A DNA stretch of 64,000 nucleotides. Source: Spongilla lacustris (Eukaryota > Porifera > Demospongiae > Spongillida > Spongillidae). The notes beneath the pieces were generated by a model. The model had not been told where the DNA came from, ran no database searches, and saw only the letters and a list, made by a program, of their open reading frames with translations. Of the stretch, positions 48,165-59,456 are shown piece by piece. A program made the translations under genes and the position numbers. Within the stretch, counting starts at the first letter, position 1; the number at the start of each line of letters is the position of its first letter. The stretch is from contig OX442428.1 of NCBI GenBank assembly GCA_949361645.1, positions 6,532,503-6,596,502 of the forward strand. Reading direction: 5' to 3'.

Positions 48165-48440
48165 AGTATGTAGACTTCAACATCTTGTGGTTCAACAAAC
48201 TCATATTTATAGTATGTGAGTCCCAACACCTAGCTCTGTGGAGTACACTTCTACACTGACCATACCAGCATATCTCACTATGGGGACTAAATAGCACTGT
48301 TTTGGCACTGTTAACAACTGTCAGAACAGTCAACTCCAATATCACTGCCACTGATGGATCTCCTCTACACTAACCTTTGTTCTCAGTGGTACGAGTAAGG
48401 AGACCTTAACATTACAGAGCGTACTTTTCCTTACGTTCAC
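48165..48440 (+). pseudogene. dispersed receptor Ig-exon relic
   Basis: cttgtggttcaacaaactca, gagtccc.aacacc, tggagtacacttctacactg and ctctacactaacctttgttc match the Ig exon of the receptor array in order. It contains stops and deletions. It shares actgttttggcactgttaac with the relic at 58.7 kb but not with the array genes. Confidence 0.7.
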
Positions 48441-48656
48441 TACCAATAGAGGGGTGGCTCGCGATACTTTTGAATCACGTGAGCTCAACAGTTAGTCTCT
48501 TATGGCGCAGTTCTATGCCCTAGTAAGAATATCTCAGGGCTATGTTTTTTTTTTTGTATGCTGGGATAATGGACAACTGATTATGCAGTACTTCCTAACT
48601 ACACAACCTAGGCAGCACTAGTACGTGCTGCTACCGCACGTACGTATACTTCAACC

Positions 48657-48690
<34 letters not shown>

Positions 48691-48843
48691 ACCTTTACGC
48701 GTGTGGTAACGTATTTGCAAAAGGGTAGTTTTGACATCGAAAACAATAGATTGGTACTGAGTATAAAGATACGCGTTTGGTTTGTCATTCTACGTTATGA
48801 AACTACGGGCTATTCCATTAGTTAATTATAAGGCGTTTCTTCA
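48441..48843. other. no gene recognised; poly-T tract
   Basis: Poly-T of about 32 bases at 48658-48689. gggctattcc at 48808 matches the end of the MITE at 42024. Confidence 0.5.
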
Positions 48844-48985
48844 CTAGCAACCGGATTGGGGGTGCGCCCACACTAGCTAATTTGTATTCATCGACCAAAC
48901 CGGTTAAGGGCGTACGTACCCATGATAGAAAATGGCTGCTGTTTAATTCACTTTGGAGTTTGGAGGAAACATTTGGTGGGGATCT

Positions 48986-49018
<33 letters not shown>

Positions 49019-50293
49019 GACTATTTGCGTAGCTCCATGTACGCCGCTAAGCAAACGTATGCCATTCATTCCAAGCAATGCGCAGGTTTCATGTGGACTC
49101 GAGACAGCGGCCATTAATCAGGCCCGTAGCCAGGGGTGCAATTGCACCCCCCCCCCCCCCCCCCCACTGGGTGCATGGTCCATCAGTGTAAAAGCTGACT
49201 GCAGCTGGTGACGAAGCATCGAACCGAAAGAATTTGATGACTGTGGCACAGTGTCTGAAGTTTATGGCAAGGCAAGGCCCGGCAACAGCTATAGGCCTGT
49301 AGGGTGGTCCGGAGATGAGGAGGTTCGGGAAAATAATAAGGGCATGGAACTAATGTAGGAGGTGGGTATGGGAGGGGCTGCGAAGTAAGAGCGCTATATA
49401 GCTGTATAAGCTCCTCCATCACAGCAGCTTTGCTACTTTTGCCAGGTCTTGCAATTTTGTACTGAATTGCAAAATAGATTTGTGACACTTCAATACTACG
49501 GCATTGCATGGCCAGATTTCAGTACTACTTTGTAATAATGAAAATGTGGTACCAGCCTTCCTTTACCAAGTAGTAAATAGGACTATCAGTGTAGTAGAGG
49601 AAGACTATACTCTGGTAACCGCATTTGCTTTCATGTACATCTGCATGTATGGTTAACTGCTGTATGCTATGCACGTGCATGCAGTTCTTGCGTTGTGCAT
49701 TGCCCCAGCAGCTTTGCATGCAGACTTCGCAATCTTTTCAATTTTGTATTCAGTCAATTGCAAAAAACAATCTCGACACTTATTCTATACCGCATTTGGC
49801 TAGATTTTATGAACCAAATAATGAAAATGTGGTATCAGCCTTCCTTTGTGGTAGTAAATAGGACTGTGTAGTATAGGAAGACTTTAACCATATTTACTTT
49901 TAATATTTCATACATCTGTAGCGTGAGCTGCCTTGAATTGTGCATTGCCCTGGGCAACTATGTCATGTCTTGCATGCAATTTTGTATTCAATTGCAAAGG
50001 AATTCGCGACACTTCATTCTTACGGCATTGGCCAGATTTACTTAATACTTAGAACCACACGCATACATGCAGTTCTTGCATTGCTACATGTGTTATCCTG
50101 GCTACACCACTGGTTGAGTCCACTTATAACATGCTTTGCACCCCCCCAACACACAACCTGGCTACGGGCCTGAATTATAATTATCAGATATCGGTAGCTA
50201 GCTAGCCCTAACTGCATCGATTCGGTTTGGTCGATGAATACTAAATTTAATTAACTAGTGTGGACGCACCCTCGATCCGGATTGCGGTTGCTA
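48844..50293. mobile_element. outer TIR element (ctagcaaccgg... ends)
   Basis: Left end 48844-48900 and right end 50225-50293 pair in reverse complement: ctagcaaccggattg with cggattgcggttgctag, gtgcgcccacactag with ctagtgtggacgcacc, and gtattcatcgaccaaacc with ggtttggtcgatgaata. A second element is inserted inside it. Confidence 0.7.
49119..50172. mobile_element. inner non-autonomous element with CAGGCCCGTAGCCAGG ends
   Basis: 16-bp perfect inverted ends, caggcccgtagccagg at 49119 and cctggctacgggcctg ending at 50172. The core has two and a half copies of a block of about 250 bp (gcaattttgtattcaattgc, aataatgaaaatgtggta.cagccttcct). No protein is encoded. Confidence 0.75.
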
Positions 50294-50754
50294 GTACACC
50301 CCTACAGATGACAATGAATGGTGTCCAGGGGGGATATGGCCATAAAAAGTGCACCAACCCTCACCCTCTACTGGCTGGTGTGTACCATGCGTATTGTGGC
50401 CTCCTGCTATGGGCAACATTATGAAAGGGGAGGAGGGTCTATATGCATGTTACTTCTGTTTTGTGATGGTCACAAATATTACCATCTCTCATGCTTCATA
50501 CCATCTGCCCTATGTGAGTGCTAAGATAAGCAAAGTAAAACCTCACATTTGTGATTGTTAGTTCTAAAAAGAACTGTTTTGAAGTTACTTCTGTACCTGT
50601 AATTTTAAAAAAATTGAAATATAATTTAATACACACCCAGCTTTGGTTAGGTGAGTACATAGCCAGTCCCAGCCCCTACTCACACTCCTTTGTGACATAC
50701 CATATATGTAAACACACCACAATACTTAGAAACACATATCAGACATAACAATTC
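50294..50754. other. no gene recognised
   Basis: Begins with a fragment related to the gggctattcc MITE core (gatgacaatgaatggtgtcc). No exon recognised. Confidence 0.4.
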
Positions 50755-51430
50755 ATGCTAAAACACACAAACCGTGACACATGCACATAACACCCATACC
50801 ATGAACTTACACTCACATGCTCCACCCCCCCACACACATAACACCCAAAGCATGAACTTACACTCACACACACCACCCCCACATACACACACAACTGTGA
50901 CACACATACATGTAATACCCATACCATGAATTTACACTCACATATCCCATACCATGAACCTACACTGACACATTAACACCCATACCATGAACCTACACTC
51001 ACATGCTCCACCCATACAAACAACCATGACACACATAACACCATACCATGAACCTACACTCACACGTTAACACCCATACCATGAACTTACACTCACACGT
51101 CCCATACCATGAACCTACACTGACACATTAACACCCATACCATGAACCTACACTCACATGCTCCACCCATACAAACAACCATGACACACATAACACCATA
51201 CCATGAACCTACACTCACACGTTAACACCCATACCATGAACTTACACTCACACGTCCCATACCATGAACCTACACTGACACGTTAACACCCCTACCATGA
51301 ACCTACACTCACACGCTCCACCTCCCACACACAAATGTGGCACACATAACACTCATACCATGAACTTACACACACCATCCCCACATACACACACAACCAT
51401 GACACACATACATGTAACACCCATACCATG
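50755..51430. repeat. minisatellite ataccatgaacctacactca with 155-bp higher-order unit
   Basis: Units of about 26 bp. A block starting acatgctccacccatacaaa recurs at 51001 and 51156, giving a 155-bp higher-order period. Confidence 0.9.
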
Positions 51431-51960
51431 AACTCACACACAGCACACACACAGCACACACACAGCACACATACACAAACAGGCAGGTCCCCAGTAAGGG
51501 AGGGAGGGGGGGGGGGGTTCTGTTCCTTTAAAGCCGGCATATTAAATAAATACGAATGCTGGGGGTGGGGCTCTTTGTTCATAATACTTCCACTCTGTTT
51601 GATAGAAGGAGGAAGGGGGAGGGGCACCATTGAGCCTCAAATATGCGGTGTGGCCCTATGCCCCTGGCCATAAGCCCCCACATACCACACTGTGACAACC
51701 GGCGCCACACACACACACATACAATACACATGCAAACACACTGATATGCACAAACACAAAGATAAACAGAAATACACAATCTGTGATAGGTAGCAACTTA
51801 CTAATTGTTTATGTTGTTGTACCTCATACGTCACCACAAGAAATGAAGTAACAGTCCTATAGCAGTATGCATACATGTAATTAAATCATTATCCACCCTG
51901 CCTTACAACAGCTATACTGTAACTGCATACAGACAGAAATCATAAGTACCTTTCTAATCT
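51431..51960. other. no gene recognised
   Basis: CA-rich patches, a poly-G run at about 51508-51518, otherwise featureless. Confidence 0.4.
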
Positions 51961-51964
51961 TCAT

Positions 51965-52640
51965 CAAAATTAGGCAAATTCATAATCATCATCGTCAGCA
52001 CCCATCACATAATCTCCTTCTTCATAGTCACCCTGTGGCACTGCCGCACTGGCACCATTTAATTACCTTCATCCTCTTCAAGAGGTCTGAAATATAATAA
52101 CACACTTATAGATATATATGTCACCTTGCATCCATGTTACCTACAGCAATGATTCTCCTTTTCTTTCAATGTAGATCTACATGTGCCAGATATCATGTAC
52201 AAAGTGAAATGTTTTCGAAACCAGTACATTGTAGATAATGTGGTGATTAGGGCGACGGAAGTCAAGATATGTCCGTTGACTTGTTACCATACGCTGAGTA
52301 TTCTCATTCTGCAATGTACAAGTACATAAATAGTATATTTAAGTATTGTTATAGCAACGAACCCAATCCAAAACTGCCAAATTCATTCTCATCTTGTAGG
52401 TATCTGATAGAAAGTGAATTCGTTTAGGCAAGTATCTTAATAACTGCTTATTGAAAGACTCAATCCAATAAGTGTCCCTGCACTGTAAGTAAAGTTAAAT
52501 TCAGTCTGTAATAACTAACATGTAAGGCCTACCCAGCAATAACACTCAGCACAGCGGTATATCAGAGTCCTTTGTAGTGCCTTTTCATACACTCTGATGG
52601 CATAGTGTCCAAGATGGCCTCGCTAGGCAGCCACATTTGC
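51965..52640 (-). pseudogene. 3' exons of an unidentified multi-exon protein, probably decayed
   Basis: Exons on the minus strand: a segment GHYAIRVYEKALQRTLIYRC (about 52612-52538); then 52363-52482, containing DTYWIESFNKQLLRYLPKRI and MRMNLAVLDW; then 52177-52308, beginning NENTQRMVTSQRTYLDFRRP and ending in TAG; and a possible acidic tail GDYEEGDYVMGADDDDYEF (51976-52035). The exon pair 52363-52482/52177-52308 joins in phase 0 with plausible splice sites. It resembles the C-terminal part of a repetitive metazoan protein family of unknown name. The upstream part could not be followed, and small tandem duplications at 52635-52700 and 52795-52880 suggest rearrangement. Confidence 0.45.
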
Positions 52641-52864
52641 TGGACAAGCCCAGAACAGAGACTTTCGAAGGCGTTTTGTTCCAGAACAGAGACTTTTGAA
52701 GGCATTTTGTTAAACCACAAAAAGGCTTTGGTCATCTGGTTCGTTGTCTTCCGTGTACACCCTATGCTACCAAGACGCTTACGCGCGCATCAATCGAACA
52801 TCTACCCAGTAACCATGTTTAGAACTAACCTGCAGAATCCAACATCTACCCGGTAACCATGCAT

Positions 52865-53140
52865 GTTTAGAACTAACTCCAACATCATTTCATTTCCTGA
52901 ACTGGATGTCCTGCTCCTTGATAAAGTGTCGCTTTCAGATGGAACAGTCAACACACGGTCCAGCAGTGCATTCAGGACACCGAGGGTTGCGCTTCGCTTA
53001 GTAATATCGGGGACAACAAGTACCCTAGCTGCTTCAAGCAAGCTTACGAACGTGTCCTTTTCATACTGAGAAGAAAAGTACACATCGCAGGTTAAGTTTA
53101 TATCGAGAGCCTAATACTTGACGTGGTATTAATAAACCGA
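52865..53140. other. unassigned open frame and spacer
   Basis: A minus-strand frame (53083 down) reads EKDTFVSLLEAARVLVVPDI and onward for about 60 residues. Composition is protein-like, but no family is recognised. The last four bases, CCGA, are the left target-site duplicate of the next element. Confidence 0.3.
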
Positions 53141-53240
53141 TGTTAGGCGCAAATTGTGAATTTGCGCAATTTATAAATTGCGCTGCGCATTATGTGAATC
53201 CACGTATTGCGCAACAATTTATAAATTGTTGCGCAAACTG
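53141..53240. repeat. left terminal inverted repeat of the Ginger-type element
   Basis: Starts TGTTAGGCGCAAATTGTGAA; contains gcgcattatgtgaatccacg and repeated tttataaattg. Near-perfect partner of 57390-57489. Confidence 0.9.
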
Positions 53241-53338
53241 TGAATCGTACTATGCACGGTCCATTTATAAATTGCGCACACAAATTACGTTGCGCAATTT
53301 GTAAACTTCTGCAGCCTAGAAGCAATATAATATCATGG

Positions 53339-53376
<38 letters not shown>

Positions 53377-53608
53377 CTGCGACATGCTCTTATTAGTGAA
53401 TTAAACCTCAATATACGTGCATAGCTCTAGGGTGTAGGTTTGAGGTCCTAATAAAAAGTGTGCCCCGGCATTCTGCCCAGATATTATACACAGTGCAATA
53501 CATGCACGCATTCACTTGTATCAAATACAGTCCATTTATAAACTGAATCGCAACCATGACAATTATAAGAGGACAATCTGACTATTCTGTATTAAGGGTT
53601 GTTATCAA

Positions 53609-56600
53609 CTAAGCAGACTGTTTCTCTCTAGCAATGCACACTTTACATTTCCAGTCATTACTATCATCTTTAAATACTGCTTGGGGAATGTTTTCACATG
53701 ACTCGTGGTACCATTCCTTGCGGCAACCAGTGCACTGAGCCATCCGTTCCTCACCATCATCTGGCATGCAGCAGTGACAATATAAATACAAATACTCTGT
53801 CTTAGGCTTTCCTGGTTGGATGTTATTTGAAGGGAAAGGTGTCATTTGTTCACTTTTCAAACATTGTATGAAATGTGGTCGTAACTTATCCTGCTCATAG
53901 TGATGACTTGCTGGGTTCAATCCAAATGCCAAATCAGTAGCAAATGCTATTAATTGCAAATACTCCACAGTCTGATGATCCAATCTGACTTTGAGTTTTA
54001 TAAAATCTTGTTGTGATCCATGAGCTGCTACAGCACAACAAATTAGCGGTTTGCATGTTTACATCAACAGATATTGTAGAGAATTTGCTGTCAAACACAT
54101 TAACAGAAAATGATTGGGTGTGCTGAATTGTAATCCAATGGTTCCCTCCTGCATTAAGTATTTGAATGAAGGAATCTCTTGTATAAGTTCTGCCCTAGCA
54201 ATGTGCTATACAAACCACACAAGGAAGGAAATTGGGAGGATAAAAGTGATGATGCTGCATCCATGTGCGTATCATCAAGCCAATCTCCACTTTGAACTGA
54301 TTTGATCATTGTAGCTTTGGCCTTGTGCTTGGCAGTTTTGACACGCTTTCTGTTCTTCTTTACCTTCAACTCATTTATATCATCACAATCATCAGCCCCA
54401 GTTACTCTACACTCCTCATCCCCATCAGCTGTTTCATGGCACTCCTTATTTGTACATGCACGCTTTGGGTGGCAGTGACTTGTACAATAACCTCCAGATC
54501 CTTTACAAGGACAATGCCTGTTCTTGCATCCTTTTGTACAATTGCATTTCAACTGGTCCTTTTTGGTTCTAGCAGCTTCCCTAAGGCTTAAAGTAGGTAG
54601 CTTAGAACTGTCTGCACTATACTTGAAAGGGACAGATCCGGTGTAAGGCATTAGCTCACCACTTGGATAACAAGTTGATATTATTCCATTTTCACACCTA
54701 TTCATACAGAAGTCAGACATACATGTAGTTGTAAATAGAAAGTTTAAAAATAGACAAACACAGACAAAAAAAAACTCAGTGAAGGCGGTAATGATCATCC
54801 TTAGCTTCCAAAATATAGCACAGCAAGCGCGGCATATCAGTTGACGATCGTTCATTTCTGGGTATCCTTACTGTGACACTATCTCCTGCAGAATACGTTT
54901 TGATTTGATGACGTTTGCGCTTGGCATACTGGATCTTCATTTGTTCTGCATTTTTTCGATACTCATTGTCGGCTTCTTCTCTAATCTTTAGATGACGGGT
55001 GCTGGTTGTTATTGTAGTCGTTGTTGATGTCACTCTTGGTTCACTGAAAGGTTATATCAATATACTATGCAACATGTTATGTTGTCATGCTCGACAAACC
55101 TTATAACTGGAGAATCTGAATGTGAGACTGAAGATTGACTTGGAAATGATAAAACTTCATCAGGAGATGCAGAAGGCAATGAAATCTTGGAAGGTGGAGT
55201 TGAATGAGGCAAAGACTTGATTACAGGAACTGTAAAACATTTGGCATCCCTAAAATGGTGGGATAAAATGGCAACAGCATTTTTTTACATAAGTCAAACC
55301 TTACATGGTTTCAGATACTTGCATATCAGAAATTGGTGACTGAGCAGGTAACTGATGACATAGAGATGATGGCGGCAGAGCTGAAGGTGAAGATGAAAAC
55401 TGCAGACTTGAAACTGGTGATTGAACTTCTGGGCTTGATAAGGGACTTCTTGATGGTGGTAACATTTGAGGAGATGAGTGAGGAGAAGCAACGTTTTCAT
55501 CATCACCTGTAGTGGATGAACATATAGTTATTCAGGAAAGCCATGTTCATGTACCAGTATACAATTGATCACCTAGCTCCATTGCATATTATGCACTGAC
55601 TGTTTAAATTGCTTCTATGCACTTTGGTGTCCTAACCTGTGGCAATGAGATCTGCAACATCTTCCTCCAAAATACAAGGGTTCTTTCCCTTTGGAAGTTC
55701 AGCAAATGGAGTTGTTCTTGGAGGTTGCCCAAAAACCACTTCATAGGGGCTTTTTTTCAAAGTGCGGCATACTTGAGTCTGCAGACGAATGTGACATGAA
55801 CATTTAATCAATTAATTAATTAGTCCAACTTACATTGAATGCGAGCTAACCAATCGGACCATTACACATCTCCAGACTCCTTCCTCTCATTTTTCATTGA
55901 CTGAATCTGCATTTATACAAGATGATTACCTTTTTCAACCAACCCTTGTGACTGCGAGTGACGAGGATGCCCATTGATTATAACAACCTCCCCCGGCCAT
56001 GATCGAACAACTTCTTTCACAATCTCGTTGACGATCTCCCTCCCATTGTCAGATTGCAGGATCTTGGGAAGGCCCAAATAGGGAAATACTCTTTTCACTA
56101 GACCAACAGCAACATCAACTGCTGATTTTTTCATTAAAGGCCACAGAATATGGAACTTTGACCAATGATCCATGTAATGAGCAATGTAATGATATGAACC
56201 ATCAGGCATATGTCTCATATCAATGAGGTCAATCTAAATATGTAGGATGAGGCATATGAATAATAGTAAAATGCTTGACATAACATAATCACTTTACCTG
56301 GCATCGAGTTAGAAAACCTGATGACACTATTGGTCTAAGTGGAGCAGTACTATTCTGGGGTTGTTTAAGTTGACAAATTGAATATTTGTTACAGAAATAC
56401 TGCACAGCATCTCTAGGTAGGCAGTCATACGTTTTCTGTACCTGAAATTTGAGAGCGCAATACTGACATACTGACATAAATAATATTATAACTGTTTTGA
56501 TGCACACTAAAAAATTAATTAGTCAGTCTATTTATATGCACAGTGCTGTATGACTTGTGTGATACATGCTAATTACAACAAATACACATAAAACATACTT

Positions 56601-57357
56601 CTGCCAGGGTTTTTTTGTAACCAACATGACCACTTTCCAATGAATGGATACGTTCAAGGATGTCATAGAACTTTTCAACCATAGCAACCACGCGATAATG
56701 ACCAAAAATAGTCTTGTCATTTTCATTCTGTTAAGTAGAAAGAAATAATTAATTGAATGCATCCAACATTCAAGCAATTATGAGTCGTATGTGTGCAGTT
56801 ATTATATATAATACATAGATGCATAAGAAACACGAACAATACACATACATATATAACCTACAGTTCTACAAAGCACCTGCCATGCATGCAATGCCCTTCC
56901 TAAAATGGAAAATGCACACTGTGCCTCTTTATAGGATAAAGGATAGAACAACTGCAACTGTTACATTGAAAGCAGCTGGTTTTCCATCTATCAAACCCCT
57001 GAACAAGGTTAGATTTTATCTTGAGGAGGAGGACAAAGGAGCACCCTATCCGTATACACTACCTGCATGGCATGCACGTAGGTGTATCTTTCTTGATTTA
57101 CTCACCTTGGCTTTAACCGGGAGACATAACACATCAGTCAACTCCAACTCTGCGCAGTTTAGCAGCTCAAACTTCTTTGTTCTATTCACCCAATGTCTGA
57201 AAGAAGCCGTGACGCCACTACTATGCTCTCCCTTAACAGCTTGACGAATCCTCTTGGCTTTCTCTTCGCTAACGGTTTTGCTCGTTCTTCTACTTTTATC
57301 TACATATCTTGCACGGCAAAACTTCTCGAATATCAGTCGATGCTCCTCTTTAGACAT
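53609..57357 (-). pseudogene. transposase gene of the Ginger-type element: integrase, Ulp1-like protease, PHD finger (decayed)
   Basis: Minus-strand exons 57106-57357 (ATG at 57357), 56599-56727, 56298-56441 and 55930-56233 join in phase. They encode an N-terminal region (MSKEEHRLIFEKFCRARYVD), a zinc-binding HHCC part (ESGHVGYKK, KYSICQLK) and the DDE integrase core with Asp in HYMDHWSK, Asp in LQSDNGRE and Glu in SQGLVEKG, spaced D-37-E. Further exons carry KSPYEVVFGQPP (55637-55778), a Ser/Pro-rich linker, a C-terminal integrase-like part (EYRKNAEQM...), a Cys-rich stretch (CNCTKGCKNRHCPC), a Ulp1-like protease (WLDDTHMDAA, NHW, SSDCG) and a PHD finger (YCHCC...CTGCRKEWYHESC). Lesions: in-frame TAA at 55913-55915 and 55862-55864, and frameshifts near 54160 and 53950. 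Confidence 0.85.
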
Positions 57358-57389
57358 TATCGAAGTGTTAACGCCACGTGGATATGTAC

Positions 57390-57489
57390 GAGGAATTTGC
57401 GCAATTTATAAATTGTTGCGCACTATGTGGATTCACATAATGCGCAGCGCAATTTATAGATTGCGCAAATTGATAGATTGCGCCTAACA
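57390..57489. repeat. right terminal inverted repeat of the Ginger-type element
   Basis: Contains tgtggattcacataatgcgc and ends GCGCCTAACA, followed by CCGA. Confidence 0.9.
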
Positions 57490-57493
57490 CCGA

Positions 57494-58343
57494 CATGTGA
57501 TTAGATCAGAAGTTTGTTAACTTCATTATTGACATTAACTGCAAGCTGTGCAGGAATGAATTTTGTATTATGATGTGAAATGAATTCAAAAGAGGAGTAA
57601 GCAAGTCGTATTTTCAAGGGACATGTTTTATATGGAACCACCATATTTAATTCAGATAAGCCATTTTTGGCCGCATGGCCGGTTGTATCGCGAGTTACTT
57701 CTAAATTTATTCGCCAATTCCTCCTGTAAATAGTACTGGCTCTTTTGGGAATGCTAATTCCCTTAACTGAGTCTAGTGTTGATGTACAAAATCATATCAT
57801 AAACAAACATAACAAATAATGAAATGGAGTATCGCGTCCATGCATGCTCTTTCCTCCACATGTACTTATCCATATCATGGGCGTATAGGTAGCCTTCGGG
57901 GGGGAGGGGGGGGGGGGTCGAATTTTATTAATAGGTGACCTTAGACGGGTACATTTTCGTACGTATATATGCGTACGCGTATGTAAATTTGATGGTATAA
58001 TTTTAACTCATCGACCCCGCCCCCTTGCATCTGCTTGTATTTACTCTTAACGTGTGCCCAGGAGCTTTCAATTGCTTGGGTGTAGGCATCCGACGCGGGG
58101 TCAACAAAGATAGTAATGTGATTGACGGTTTAAAATACTGCTCACTGGAACTGGAGCCATTAATTAGTCAATATGTACTGTAGGATAACTGGGTATGTCG
58201 CTTTTTGATTGAGAGGTTATCCATCTTCCTCAAATGTGTGGATGATGTCCCCACGCTACGCCTCCATCACGTGATTAAGCACGATGCAATATTGAGAAAT
58301 TATGTAGTTTTGTAACTAAGACACCGACCCGAGAATCTGTCTT
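57494..58343. other. no gene recognised
   Basis: Intergenic. gggcgta near 57880 beside a poly-G run (57900-57917) resembles one end of the 18191 element. Confidence 0.4.
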
Positions 58344-58409
58344 CACCTCCACATGTAGTCTGACGTAGCCATACCAGGGTATGGCTACGTCAGACTACAC
58401 ATGTAGGTG
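58344..58409. repeat. 66-bp hairpin
   Basis: agtctgacgtagccatacc (58357-58375) pairs with ggtatggctacgtcagact (58378-58396) perfectly, with a 2-base spacer; the flanks pair further with a few mismatches. Could extrude a cruciform. Confidence 0.85.
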
Positions 58410-58699
58410 AGTATCCGTGACTCGGTGTGGACGCAGAATACGAGAACGCAGAGCTTGTACGCGGTCGGTACGGGTTGATATGTGGGGATGTGCAGTGTGG
58501 AAAGCGTGGTGCTGTGTTTGGCGTGATTAAATGAGCTTGGTGTATGTAGTGATGGTGGTGGTGATATTTGTCTGCGTGTTGGTTATTAGCGGGCTGAAGG
58601 TAGACGGTAGCGATCCGGAAAAGGCGCGTGAAATAATAACGTGGTTCTCGGATGATGCTTATCTAGTTATGAAGTCATTAAAACGGTGGGGGCCCTGAT
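58410..58699. other. no gene recognised
   Basis: Includes a possible short peptide-like frame but nothing supportable. Confidence 0.3.
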
Positions 58700-58970
58700 C
58701 TTCAGGATTACCCAAAATAACACTGTTTTGGCACTGTTAACATCTGTCAGAACAGTCAACTCCAACATCACTGCCACTGATGCAACTTATGGATCTCCTC
58801 TACACTAACCTTTGTTCTCGGTGGTGCGAGTAAGGAAACATTAACATTACAGAGCGTACTTTTCCTTAAATACTACTGACATCTTACATAATATTTGGGA
58901 ATGCTTATTCCCCTAACTGCAGTCTGCAGTAGTGTTGATAACTAGACAATAAGACATCACAGACAAACTG
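58700..58970 (+). pseudogene. dispersed receptor relic (Ig and FN3 exons)
   Basis: gcaacttatggatctcctct and ctctacactaacctttgttc match the Ig exon. tgcagtagtgttgataacta resembles the first FN3 exon. It shares actgttttggcactgttaac with the relic at 48165. Confidence 0.65.
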
Positions 58971-59216
58971 TACGTACAAATAATATAAAATGCAAGAGAC
59001 CCCTAACTACAAAGAACCATAGATAAAAACTCTTTACCTGTACTTTGGTTAAGCAGTTTCTCTGTTGTGTCCTTCCTCCTTGCATGGTGTACATGCGTGT
59101 ATACTAGCCTGATCTATAACTTTCCCTCCGAGCAGCAATTGTGCATGGTAGAAAACTGTAAACATGACTGTAAGCAGAGTACAACTTGCCTTTAAAACAA
59201 CTTTATAAATTAGCAA
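58971..59216. other. no gene recognised
   Basis: Upstream region of the 7TM receptor; no motif that can be supported. Confidence 0.3.
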
Positions 59217-59262
59217 TTTCCACTATATAATTATACCCATGGGTATAATTATATAGTGGAAA
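59217..59262. repeat. 46-bp perfect palindrome
   Basis: Starts tttccactatataattatac and mirrors exactly around CCCATGGG. No spacer. It lies about 200 bp before the receptor ATG. Confidence 0.97.
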
Positions 59263-59456
59263 GCATATCATGGCGCATGCAATATCTATATATGTGCGTG
59301 CACTGTCAATCTTGAGTTTGACACGCAAATATTATATGCCTGCATTGCATACCCATCTACAAATGGATTGTTCGACCACCCCCGCCTCCTCCTCCCCCCC
59401 CCCCCCCCCCCCCATGCACCCAATAATTTTATAGGTATCATTGCTGACCCGTCGTT

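Larger units (their letters stand above)
53141..57489. mobile_element. Ginger-type DNA transposon, 4349 bp
   Basis: Ends begin TGTTAGGCGCAAATT and close GCGCCTAACA. The same 4-bp CCGA flanks both sides (53137-53140 and 57490-57493). Terminal inverted repeats of about 100 bp (53141-53240 / 57390-57489) are built from alternating cgcaatttataaattg modules. Inside is a minus-strand gene with retrovirus-like integrase, Ulp1-like protease and PHD finger. TGT...ACA ends, a 4-bp target duplication and such an integrase are the known marks of Ginger elements. A poly-G run of about 35 bases (53342-53376) lies near the left end. Confidence 0.88.

Noticed and set aside
50755..51430. Regularly spaced repeats that might suggest a CRISPR array
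   Set aside because: Spacers are themselves repeated, the unit varies, and the setting is eukaryotic with introns.
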